Shown here piece by piece: positions 1 through 5,176 of a stretch of DNA of 5,322 bases; positions within the stretch are counted from its first letter, which is position 1, and every line of letters begins with the position of its first letter. Both the position numbers and the translations under genes were made by a program. Source of the DNA: Thiofilum sp039797965 (GTDB lineage: Bacteria > Pseudomonadota > Gammaproteobacteria > Thiotrichales > Thiotrichaceae); contig JBDKGX010000155.1 in the NCBI GenBank assembly GCA_039797965.1, positions 1 to 5,322 on the forward strand, written 5' to 3'. The notes beneath the pieces were generated by a model, which saw only the letters and a list, made by a program, of their open reading frames with translations, was not told the DNA's origin and did no database searches.

Positions 1-81
1 ATTTAATTGTGCAAAAGGTAAATAATCACGGTCTTGCCATTGTCGTAAAATTAAACGCTTGGTTTCAAGTACGGGAGACAT
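1..81 (-). CDS. GNAT-family N-acetyltransferase, RimJ/RimL-like (N-terminal fragment)
   Basis: Only the first 27 codons are in the window; the gene continues past the left edge. The start ATG is at 81-79 on the minus strand and the frame is open to position 1. The N-terminus reads MSPVLETKRLILRQW, then a stretch ending in YLPFAQLN. The pattern 'L-E-T-x-R-L-I-L-R-Q-W-x-D-x-D-x-x-P-F-A-x-L-N' is the typical opening of GNAT acetyltransferases of the RimJ/RimL type, which transfer acetyl from acetyl-CoA to an amino group of a protein or small molecule. The acetyl-CoA binding motif lies outside the window, so the substrate cannot be judged. The start overlaps the stop of the upstream ABM-domain gene by one base (TAATG), which suggests translational coupling. 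Family call is fairly secure, specificity unknown. Confidence 0.72.
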   Translation of the reverse strand, partial: MSPVLETKRLILRQWQDRDYLPFAQLN

Positions 82-368
82 TAGCTTTTATAATCACGTT
101 TAATTTCACAAACCTGTACTTGATAATCCTCATACCAGCACTCACGCCCTAATTGCTGGGCTTTAATATGCTCAGGGTGTTGACGCCATGCCTTAATATT
201 TTCCTCGCTAGACCAATACGATAAGGAAACTTCTTGATTACCCTCACAAACAGGATGAAACTCCAAACAACCAAACTCACTCAAAGCTAATTCACGCATA
301 CGCGCCGCCGTTTTTGTATATTCACTATCAAACTGTTTGACTGTTGCACGAAAGATAACAACGAACAT
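81..368 (-). CDS. ABM-fold protein (antibiotic biosynthesis monooxygenase-like), 95 aa
   Basis: This is a 95-residue soluble protein with no signal peptide or membrane segment, the usual size for a single ABM (dimeric ferredoxin-like alpha+beta) domain. The pattern runs from a first beta strand (MFVVIFRATV) through an amphipathic helix around residues 14-30 and a central strand ending in LSYW at 49-52. It continues with EENIKAW at 55-61, PEH at 65-67, AQ and GR at 70-75, and a final strand ending in RDY. This 'SYW-EE-AW-H-AQ-GR-Y-R-Y' spacing is typical of small ABM proteins annotated as putative monooxygenases. Some relatives oxidise quinols or degrade heme, but many have no known activity, so no substrate is claimed. 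The gene is followed directly by the GNAT gene (one-base overlap). An AAGTACTC motif lies just upstream of its ATG, where a ribosome binding site would be. Confidence 0.8.
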   Translation of the reverse strand: MFVVIFRATVKQFDSEYTKTAARMRELALSEFGCLEFHPVCEGNQEVSLSYWSSEENIKAWRQHPEHIKAQQLGRECWYEDYQVQVCEIKRDYKS

Positions 369-370
369 AA

Positions 371-378
371 AAGTACTC
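371..378. repeat. AGTACT-core motif copy (AAGTACTC)
   Basis: This is a one-mismatch copy of the window-wide palindrome AAGTACTT. It lies 2 bases upstream of the ATG of the minus-strand ABM gene, so it covers the position expected for the ribosome binding site. No clear Shine-Dalgarno sequence is present there. Confidence 0.6.
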
Positions 379-433
379 GCTTATTATGAGGGTAATCGTT
401 AGTGTAGAGTGATTCTTAGTGCAACTACAAGGC

Positions 434-467
434 AAGTACTTGGAGCCAGCATGGAACGCTAGTACTT
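434..467. repeat. Two AAGTACTT-type motif copies in the divergent intergenic region
   Basis: An exact AAGTACTT lies at 434-441 and a one-mismatch copy, TAGTACTT, at 460-467, with starts 26 bp apart. The second sits inside a short imperfect palindrome, GCTAGTACTTAGC (458-470). Both lie between the divergent ABM and MoxR genes, where promoters and operators would be expected. Their function is not known from the sequence. They could be regulator sites or members of a genome-wide iterated palindrome. Confidence 0.65.
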
Positions 468-487
468 AGCTGAACAATGATACTTTG

Positions 488-501
488 GCTTAAATTTAAG
501 C
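488..501. promoter_or_regulatory. Perfect 14-bp palindrome upstream of the MoxR gene
   Basis: GCTTAAATTTAAGC is perfectly self-complementary and lies 40 bp before the MoxR ATG. The DNA between it and the start codon is very AT-rich and holds AATAAT at 513-518, a possible -10 element, but no convincing -35 at the right distance. The position suits a dimeric repressor or activator site. In such AT-rich DNA a chance palindrome is also possible. The role is inferred only from symmetry and position. Confidence 0.35.
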
Positions 502-541
502 TAAACTTAATTAATAATTTTAATCGAAACACCCATTCAAT

Positions 542-1600
542 ATGCAAGCAGCCCAAACGCTCACTACTGATGAGCTATTTGAAGTACTTTTAACGGTCGC
601 ACCTGTTCGACCGATTTTTATTTGGGGGCCACCCGGCATCGGTAAATCCTCACTAGTCGAACAATTTGCACGCGAAGTGGGTTTAGAGTGTGTGAGTTTA
701 TTAGGCTCCCAACTGGCTCCCGAAGATATTATTGGCGTGCCCCAAATTATCGATGGCAAATCACGCTTTTGCCCCCCCACATTGATCGCACGAGATAAAC
801 CGTTTTGTTTATTTCTAGATGAACTCAATGCCTGTTCACAAGATGTCCAAAAAGCCTTTTACAGCCTCATTAATGATCGGCGCATTGGTGAGTTTATCTT
901 GCCTGAGGGCTCGATTGTGATCGGAGCAGGCAATCGTGCTGAAGATGCCGCCATTGTAAAACCACTCTCCTCGGCATTAATCAATCGTATGGTGCATGTC
1001 AGTTTACGTGCTGACTCAAGGACTTGGCTAAAATGGGCAGAATACGCCTCTATTCATCCTTTGATTACCGAGTACATTCACATTCGCCCAGATCATTTAT
1101 GGTCAAAACCACCCAAACATGAAGAACCATTTTCTACTCCGCGCAGTTGGCACATGTTATCTGATGCTATGCAGGCTTATGGTACCCAGCTTAATGAGGT
1201 ACAGGTTAAACAATTAGCCTCTGGTTTGCTGACGCCTCATCATGCCCAACAGTTCTGTGGCTTTTATAAGCAAAAGCAATATATGTACGGTATTCATGCC
1301 ATTATAAAAGGCGAGCAAGGCTGGCCAGAAAAACCGGAAGAACGCGATATTTTGTACTTTATGGTGCAAAGCTTCCGAGCGCATTTAATGAAAAATCTGC
1401 CACCTGAAAAAATCAAAGTGGGTGCCGAGGTCAATGAACTGATCCGACGCTCTAAAGATTTATTGATTCAACTGTCGCGTATTTCCTTAGAAATGGCGCA
1501 ACTGGTGATGGCGGAGGACGAGCAAAGCAAACTACTACCCGACTGGTTTATGATTGAAATCGCCCGCGATTTACCTCGCCTATTAAACCGTAAACAATAA
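542..1600 (+). CDS. MoxR-type AAA+ ATPase, 352 aa
   Basis: This is a cytosolic ATPase of the MoxR branch of AAA+ proteins, which typically work as hexameric chaperone-like motors with a VWA-domain partner. Visible motifs are Walker A GPPGIGKS at residues 29-36, Walker B in FLDELNA at 91-97 (D93, E94) and a sensor 1 region, GAGN, at 128-131. An arginine-finger candidate, R149, lies in INRM, and a sensor 2 candidate, R201, in STPRSW. Residues 55-67 (GSQLAPEDIIGVP) match the region before the MoxR insert. Residues from about 205 to 352 form a helical C-terminal part that I cannot assign further. The next gene begins 23 nt downstream on the same strand and encodes the expected VWA partner with a putative metallopeptidase site. 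The ATG at 542 puts the ATPase core at the usual distance from the N-terminus, but no clear Shine-Dalgarno precedes it. The family is secure; the client process is unknown. Confidence 0.9.
   Translation: MQAAQTLTTDELFEVLLTVAPVRPIFIWGPPGIGKSSLVEQFAREVGLECVSLLGSQLAPEDIIGVPQIIDGKSRFCPPTLIARDKPFCLFLDELNACSQDVQKAFYSLINDRRIGEFILPEGSIVIGAGNRAEDAAIVKPLSSALINRMVHVSLRADSRTWLKWAEYASIHPLITEYIHIRPDHLWSKPPKHEEPFSTPRSWHMLSDAMQAYGTQLNEVQVKQLASGLLTPHHAQQFCGFYKQKQYMYGIHAIIKGEQGWPEKPEERDILYFMVQSFRAHLMKNLPPEKIKVGAEVNELIRRSKDLLIQLSRISLEMAQLVMAEDEQSKLLPDWFMIEIARDLPRLLNRKQ
582..589. repeat. Exact AAGTACTT motif inside the MoxR gene
   Basis: This exact copy lies 40 bp after the MoxR ATG. It is read as GAA GTA CTT (Glu-Val-Leu), so the motif starts at the second codon position. 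Confidence 0.6.
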
Positions 1601-1608
1601 CTCATACG

Positions 1609-1616
1609 CAGTACTT
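1609..1616. repeat. AGTACT-core motif copy (CAGTACTT) between MoxR and VWA genes
   Basis: This one-mismatch copy lies in the 23-nt gap between the MoxR stop and the ATG at 1624, 7 bases before that ATG, where a ribosome binding site would be. Its last two bases are the first two of a TTG that could be read as an alternative start at 1615. Confidence 0.6.
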
Positions 1617-1623
1617 GTCTATC

Positions 1624-3462
1624 ATGAGCAAAACTAATCAATCACAACAAGCTAAAGTTGATAAACAACGTGAAATGATTCTAGCCGCACAACAAAGCTT
1701 ACATACTTTTGCATTATTTAAAGAGCTGTCTGGGCTACTCAACGTTTACCCCACAGCAACGTTAAACTCACCTGTATTGGCACAGCTTGTTGAGCGTGAA
1801 GATAACTCATGGCGTAGTGAGGGGGTAACCGTCACTTTTAATATTAATTATAAAGCCCCTCTCACCGTACATGAGTGGATGTATGTATTAGCTATGGGGT
1901 ACTTGCATGTGGGGCTAGGACATTTACAACCTAACAATCGGGCTTGGATGACGGCTTGTGAGTTGTATACGCATCACTTTTTGGGGCAAATTAATATTGG
2001 TACACCGCCTCAAGTACTGCGAATTCCAACGCTGGCAGGTTTGCCTATGCAATCGGAACAAGATTTAGCACAATTTTTATTGAGTGAAAATAAATTAGCT
2101 GACTACAAAGGTCACGGGTTAGGTGTGACCGAGCCTACATGGAAACTACTTGATGCCAATTGCCTGAATGCCAAAATACAACAAAAACGCCAAAGTACTT
2201 TTGCTTATGCTCTCAATGCAGCCGTACAACAAGCCGTCGTTGGGATCGCCGATAAAACCACTGCTCGAATTAATCTCAGTGAGGAGCTTAAAGCTGCACA
2301 GAACTGGATTATTAGCTCTTTCCCACTGCTATCTGCGTTGGCTAGTAGCTTTAAACTTATTGAAGACGGTGGTATTTGTGATCGCCAGCATATTGAAATT
2401 GCTGCTATCAATCCGTATTTGAAAGAAGTTTATATTCATCCACGGTGGCGGTTTAGCAAAAACGAATTAATCTTTATTTTATTGCATGAGTACTTACATA
2501 TAGGCCTGCGCCACGATGTGCGTACTCAGGGGCGCGATGCTTTTTTGTGGAATGTAGCCTGTGATTATGTGATTAATGGCTGGTTGATGGAGATGCGAGT
2601 GGGGCAAATCCCTAGTGTAGGCATGTTGTATGATCCATTGCTGGCGGGGCGTGGTGCCGAGGATATTTATGATGAAATTACCAAAAGCCTACGTTGGCAA
2701 CGCAAACTACAAAAAACTAAAACCCCGTGTGCAAATGGTTTACCTGATGTGATTTTAGAAAAATCTCCTAGCTGGTGGACGCGAGGTGAAGGGATGGCAT
2801 TGGATGAGTTTTATCGACGTTCACTACAAGAAGGCTGTGAGTATGTGCTACAAACCGGACGCGGCTTATTACCTGCAGGGCTTATTGAAGAAATTAAAGC
2901 CATTAATCAACGTCCGATTCCATGGGATGTCAAACTCACTGAATGGCTAGATCAATTCTTTCCCCCCATTGAGCCACGGCGCACCTACGCCAGAACAAGT
3001 CGGCGGCAAAGCTCTACCCCCGATATTGCTAGACCTGCCCTTGACTCCCGTGAAATACCTGCTAAAGAGCGTACTTTTGGCGTAATACTGGATACTTCTG
3101 GGTCAATGAGTCGGTTGCAAATCGGTATGGCATTGGGGGCGATTGCAGCGTATGCCATGAGTCGTGAAGTACGCTATGTACGTGTCGTATTTTGTGATGC
3201 CTTACCGTATGACGCAGGCTATATTGAAGCTGAGCGTTTGTTAGAAAGTGTTGAGGTCAAAGGGCGTGGCGGTACAGTATTGCAACCCGCGGTGGAGTTA
3301 TTGCTAAAAGCCGATGACTTTCCTGATAAAGGTCCCTTGTTAATTATTACTGATGGCTATATTGACTCCCTTAAAGTACCTATCGAGCACGCTTACTTAA
3401 TGCCAGTCGGTGCACGATTGCCGTTTAATACATCAAGTGCAGTGTTTTATTTTAGTGATTGA
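1624..3462 (+). CDS. Putative metallopeptidase with C-terminal VWA-like domain (DUF2201-type), MoxR partner, 612 aa
   Basis: Numbering is from the ATG at 1624; a TTG at 1615 would add three residues. Three regions are visible. Residues ~28-137 hold a metallopeptidase-like module with MGYLHVGLGH at 91-100. Residues ~231-340 hold a second module with HEYLHIGLRH at 288-297, followed by WNVACDYVIN at 309-318. H288, E289 and H292 form an HExxH zinc site, and H297 or D314 could be a further ligand. Residues ~485-600 form a VWA-like domain with the MIDAS motif DTSGS at 490-494, a GGT at 549-551 and TDG at 576-578. The order of putative metallopeptidase then VWA-like domain is that of DUF2201 proteins, usually encoded beside a MoxR ATPase as here. 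The first module looks like a degenerate copy, as M and G replace the catalytic H and E. No signal peptide or membrane span is seen, so it is probably cytosolic. The proteolytic activity and substrate are not established. Confidence 0.85.
   Translation: MSKTNQSQQAKVDKQREMILAAQQSLHTFALFKELSGLLNVYPTATLNSPVLAQLVEREDNSWRSEGVTVTFNINYKAPLTVHEWMYVLAMGYLHVGLGHLQPNNRAWMTACELYTHHFLGQINIGTPPQVLRIPTLAGLPMQSEQDLAQFLLSENKLADYKGHGLGVTEPTWKLLDANCLNAKIQQKRQSTFAYALNAAVQQAVVGIADKTTARINLSEELKAAQNWIISSFPLLSALASSFKLIEDGGICDRQHIEIAAINPYLKEVYIHPRWRFSKNELIFILLHEYLHIGLRHDVRTQGRDAFLWNVACDYVINGWLMEMRVGQIPSVGMLYDPLLAGRGAEDIYDEITKSLRWQRKLQKTKTPCANGLPDVILEKSPSWWTRGEGMALDEFYRRSLQEGCEYVLQTGRGLLPAGLIEEIKAINQRPIPWDVKLTEWLDQFFPPIEPRRTYARTSRRQSSTPDIARPALDSREIPAKERTFGVILDTSGSMSRLQIGMALGAIAAYAMSREVRYVRVVFCDALPYDAGYIEAERLLESVEVKGRGGTVLQPAVELLLKADDFPDKGPLLIITDGYIDSLKVPIEHAYLMPVGARLPFNTSSAVFYFSD
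2012..2019. repeat. AGTACT-core motif copy (AAGTACTG)
   Basis: This one-mismatch copy lies inside the VWA gene and is read as CAA GTA CTG (Gln-Val-Leu). Confidence 0.5.
2193..2200. repeat. Exact AAGTACTT motif inside the VWA gene
   Basis: This exact copy is read as AGT ACT TTT (Ser-Thr-Phe). Its phase differs from the copy at 582, so the same DNA word is kept while the encoded residues differ. Confidence 0.6.
2488..2495. repeat. AGTACT-core motif copy (GAGTACTT) in the HExxH codons
   Basis: This one-mismatch copy is read as GAG TAC TTA and encodes the E-Y-L of the HEYLH active site. Here protein constraint alone could explain the bases Glu-Tyr-Leu needs, so it is weaker evidence for selection on the motif than the intergenic copies. 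Confidence 0.45.
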
Positions 3463-3481
3463 GTCGTTAGAATTCGCGCCC

Positions 3482-4510
3482 ATGAAAATAGGTTCTTATA
3501 CACTCACCAATAATCTCATCGTTGCCCCCATGGCGGGGGTGACAGATCGCCCGTTTCGCACTTTATGTAAGTACTTTGGTGCAGGTCATGCGGTCAGTGA
3601 AATGATGACAGCAGATGCTACCCTCTACGCCCAACGTAAATCGTTTTATCGGGCTAATTTTGACGGTGAACTGGCACCTATTTCTGCCCAAATTGCAGGT
3701 TCAGATCCCAAACTACTCGCCGAAGCCGCACGCTATCAGGTCATGAATGGCGCGCAAATTGTCGATATTAATATGGGTTGTCCTGCGAAAAAGGTGTGCA
3801 AAAAATTAGCCGGCTCAGCTCTTTTACAAGATGAAGATTTAGTAAAACGTATCTTAGAAACCGTAGTGGATGCGGTCGATGTGCCCGTGACTTTAAAAAC
3901 ACGCTTAGGTTTTTTACAGGGCAAGGAAAATATTATTCGTGTAGCACAAATGGCAGAGCAAGCGGGGATTGCGGCGATTGCTATTCATGGGCGTACTCGT
4001 GACCAAATGTATACAGGCAATGCACGTTATGAACTAATTGCTGAAGTAAAACGACATCTTAAAATTCCCGTAATTGCCAATGGTGATATTGATAGCCCTC
4101 AAAAAGCTAAACAAGTACTCGATGAAACCCATGCAGATGCAATTATGATTGGGCGGGCAGCGCAAGGACAGCCGTGGATTTTTCGCGAGATTCAACATTA
4201 TTTACAGACTGGGCAGTTATTACCACGCCCTGAATTAATTGAAATCCGTGAAGTACTTCTCCAACATTTAAACGACTTGTATCAGTTTTATGATGAGTAT
4301 TCAGGTTGTCGCATTGCTCGTAAACATATTGCTTGGTATACCCACAGCTTACCTAATAGTAATATGTTTCGAGCCGAAATGTATGCGGAAGAAAGTACGG
4401 CTGGACAAGCAAAAATAACCGAGCAATATTTAACAACACTCATTAATCAAAATACCCCATGGGATTCTAATCTAATTGTGTTAGGTACTGAGCAGGAATG
4501 TGATCTGTAA
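3482..4510 (+). CDS. dusB: tRNA-dihydrouridine synthase B, 342 aa
   Basis: DusB is an FMN-dependent enzyme that uses NADPH to reduce specific uridines of tRNA to dihydrouridine. The protein resembles E. coli DusB along most of its length. FMN-barrel motifs visible are APMAGVTDRPF at 15-25, QIAGSDP at 70-76, DINMGCPAKKV at 95-105 with the catalytic cysteine C100, TLKTR at 137-141 and HGRTR at 169-173. Further on are IANGD at 198-202 and IGRAAQGQPWIFREIQHYL at 223-241, with the helical C-terminal domain containing RIARKH at 277-282. The ATG at 3482 gives the usual DusB start (MKIG). An upstream ATG at 3410 would add 24 unrelated residues within the VWA gene and is rejected. The start lies 19 nt after the VWA stop, so it may be cotranscribed. 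About 21 C-terminal residues exceed the E. coli length and overlap kptA. No fis gene follows. Confidence 0.95.
   Translation: MKIGSYTLTNNLIVAPMAGVTDRPFRTLCKYFGAGHAVSEMMTADATLYAQRKSFYRANFDGELAPISAQIAGSDPKLLAEAARYQVMNGAQIVDINMGCPAKKVCKKLAGSALLQDEDLVKRILETVVDAVDVPVTLKTRLGFLQGKENIIRVAQMAEQAGIAAIAIHGRTRDQMYTGNARYELIAEVKRHLKIPVIANGDIDSPQKAKQVLDETHADAIMIGRAAQGQPWIFREIQHYLQTGQLLPRPELIEIREVLLQHLNDLYQFYDEYSGCRIARKHIAWYTHSLPNSNMFRAEMYAEESTAGQAKITEQYLTTLINQNTPWDSNLIVLGTEQECDL
3569..3576. repeat. Exact AAGTACTT motif inside dusB
   Basis: This exact copy is read as AAG TAC TTT (Lys-Tyr-Phe) and starts at the first codon position. Confidence 0.55.
4113..4120. repeat. AGTACT-core motif copy (AAGTACTC) inside dusB
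   Basis: This one-mismatch copy is read as CAA GTA CTC (Gln-Val-Leu) and starts at the second codon position. Confidence 0.5.
4251..4258. repeat. Exact AAGTACTT motif inside dusB
   Basis: This exact copy is read as GAA GTA CTT (Glu-Val-Leu), the same phase as the copy at 582 but in an unrelated protein. Confidence 0.6.
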
Positions 4511-5045
4511 GCCATACTCCATTATCCGAGCAATAAAACTTGAACCCCTCAGCTTGCATCTTTTCAGCATCAATTTCTAAAATTACGGGCAAACCATGTC
4601 GAGAGCCGACATTTTTTGCCGTGACTAAATCTATTGATAAATGTACATGCTGACGAGAGCCTTTATTAATACCCTCTTGCATAATTGCCTTTAAAAAACG
4701 ACTCGCTGTACCATGATAAAGTATTTTAGGGGGTATTCTAGCCTCTAAACCTAAATCAATGTCTTTTAATGAATGCCCTTGATTGGCACGAATTTTAGTT
4801 TTGCCCTCATTGAAGCTATAACGCTTTTTATTATTAGTTTCGACAATGAGCTCTAATTGCTCCATTGTCAGTTTATGATGATGTTTGGCTAATTGTATTA
4901 ATAGTATGTCGACAGGTGCCCAACCATTTTCGTCTAGGGTTAAACCAATTTTGCTAGGATTGTGGCGTAAAATAAGGCTTAAAAACTTGCCTTTGCTGAT
5001 CATGTCTTTTTCATTCATAGTTATATTACTAAGTTTAGGGTGCAT
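4467..5045 (-). CDS. kptA: RNA 2'-phosphotransferase (KptA/Tpt1 family), 192 aa
   Basis: Tpt1/KptA enzymes transfer an internal RNA 2'-phosphate to NAD+, giving ADP-ribose 1''-2''-cyclic phosphate and nicotinamide. Yeast Tpt1 does this at the end of tRNA splicing; the bacterial role is unclear. The protein resembles E. coli KptA throughout: KFLSLILRHNP at 20-30, LDENGW at 37-42, KKRYSF at 73-78, IRANQGHS at 85-92, LYHGTASRFL at 109-118, HVHLS at 133-137, VGSRHG at 146-151 and DNGVWLT at 174-180. R27, H28, R86 and R149 occupy the positions of the four catalytic residues of yeast Tpt1 (R23, H24, R71, R138), so it looks active. Start choice is open: ATG at 5045 gives 192 residues, while ATG at 5018 (MNEKD) gives 183, closer to the family's ~180. 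Neither has a clear ribosome binding site. The last 44 nt overlap the end of convergent dusB. Confidence 0.93.
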   Translation of the reverse strand: MHPKLSNITMNEKDMISKGKFLSLILRHNPSKIGLTLDENGWAPVDILLIQLAKHHHKLTMEQLELIVETNNKKRYSFNEGKTKIRANQGHSLKDIDLGLEARIPPKILYHGTASRFLKAIMQEGINKGSRQHVHLSIDLVTAKNVGSRHGLPVILEIDAEKMQAEGFKFYCSDNGVWLTDHIPAQYLTQLD

Positions 5046-5075
5046 TTTAAAAAGGTTAAATACTGTTTTTATTGA

Positions 5076-5105
5076 AATATAAATTCTTCACATAGTTATG
5101 GATAA
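5076..5105 (-). promoter_or_regulatory. Weak candidate promoter for kptA
   Basis: On the minus strand, TTATCC (5105-5100) and TATATT (5081-5076) resemble sigma-70 -35 and -10 boxes with 18-bp spacing, about 30 bp upstream of the ATG at 5045. The match is four of six and five of six in AT-rich DNA, so chance is a real alternative. Confidence 0.25.
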
Positions 5106-5110
5106 GTACC

Positions 5111-5120
5111 GTACCGGTAC
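5111..5120. repeat. Perfect 10-bp palindrome GTACCGGTAC
   Basis: This palindrome is preceded directly by AAGTACC (5104-5110), so GTACC occurs twice in tandem (5106-5110 and 5111-5115). It lies 4 bp from the AAGTACTT hairpin, making a GTAC-rich cluster upstream of kptA. It may be an operator or simply part of a motif cluster. Confidence 0.4.
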
Positions 5121-5124
5121 ACTA

Positions 5125-5150
5125 GGAAGTACTTAAGATCAAGTACTTCC
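5125..5150. repeat. Perfect hairpin made of two AAGTACTT motifs
   Basis: The arms GGAAGTACTT (5125-5134) and AAGTACTTCC (5141-5150) are perfect reverse complements, giving a 10-bp stem with the 6-nt loop AAGATC. Each arm holds an exact AAGTACTT (5127-5134 and 5141-5148). It begins 26 bp past the stop of the minus-strand partial gene, so it could end or protect that transcript. No T-run follows on the minus strand, so it is not a standard intrinsic terminator. It could also be a paired protein binding site upstream of kptA. Confidence 0.6.
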
Positions 5151-5176
5151 ATGTTAATACCACTCTCTTAGATACA

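Noticed and set aside
520..828. Minus-strand open frame of 102 codons
   Set aside because: It lies opposite the Walker A and Walker B region of the MoxR gene, which has clear conserved motifs. Its own translation is Ser- and Pro-rich and has no recognisable motif.
1615..1623. TTG start for the VWA gene
   Set aside because: An ATG lies three codons later. The TTG is part of the AGTACT motif and has no ribosome binding site, so ATG at 1624 is preferred, though not proven.
2168..2422. Two open frames inside the VWA gene, one on each strand (plus 2168-2422, minus 2205-2411)
   Set aside because: Both overlap the metallopeptidase-VWA gene fully, have no motifs and no start signals, and look like shadows.
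3410..3481. Upstream in-frame ATG for dusB, adding 24 residues
   Set aside because: The extra residues lie within the VWA gene and do not resemble DusB. The ATG at 3482 gives the family's normal MKIG start.
3736..3924. Minus-strand open frame inside dusB
   Set aside because: It is antisense to the catalytic cysteine region of DusB, and its translation has no family features.
4885..5082. Plus-strand open frame with a hydrophobic stretch that could pass as a small membrane protein
   Set aside because: It is antisense to the conserved N-terminal region of KptA (LRHNP), and the hydrophobic run is the complement of that coding sequence.
371..5148. AAGTACTT as a Pasteurellaceae DNA uptake sequence
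   Set aside because: The known uptake word begins AAGTGCGGT and is not palindromic. The word here keeps a self-complementary GTAC core, so it is a different kind of repeat.
5125..5150. Hairpin as a standard intrinsic terminator
   Set aside because: The stem is perfect, but there is no T-run after it in either direction and it is not GC-rich. It is reported as a repeat hairpin instead.
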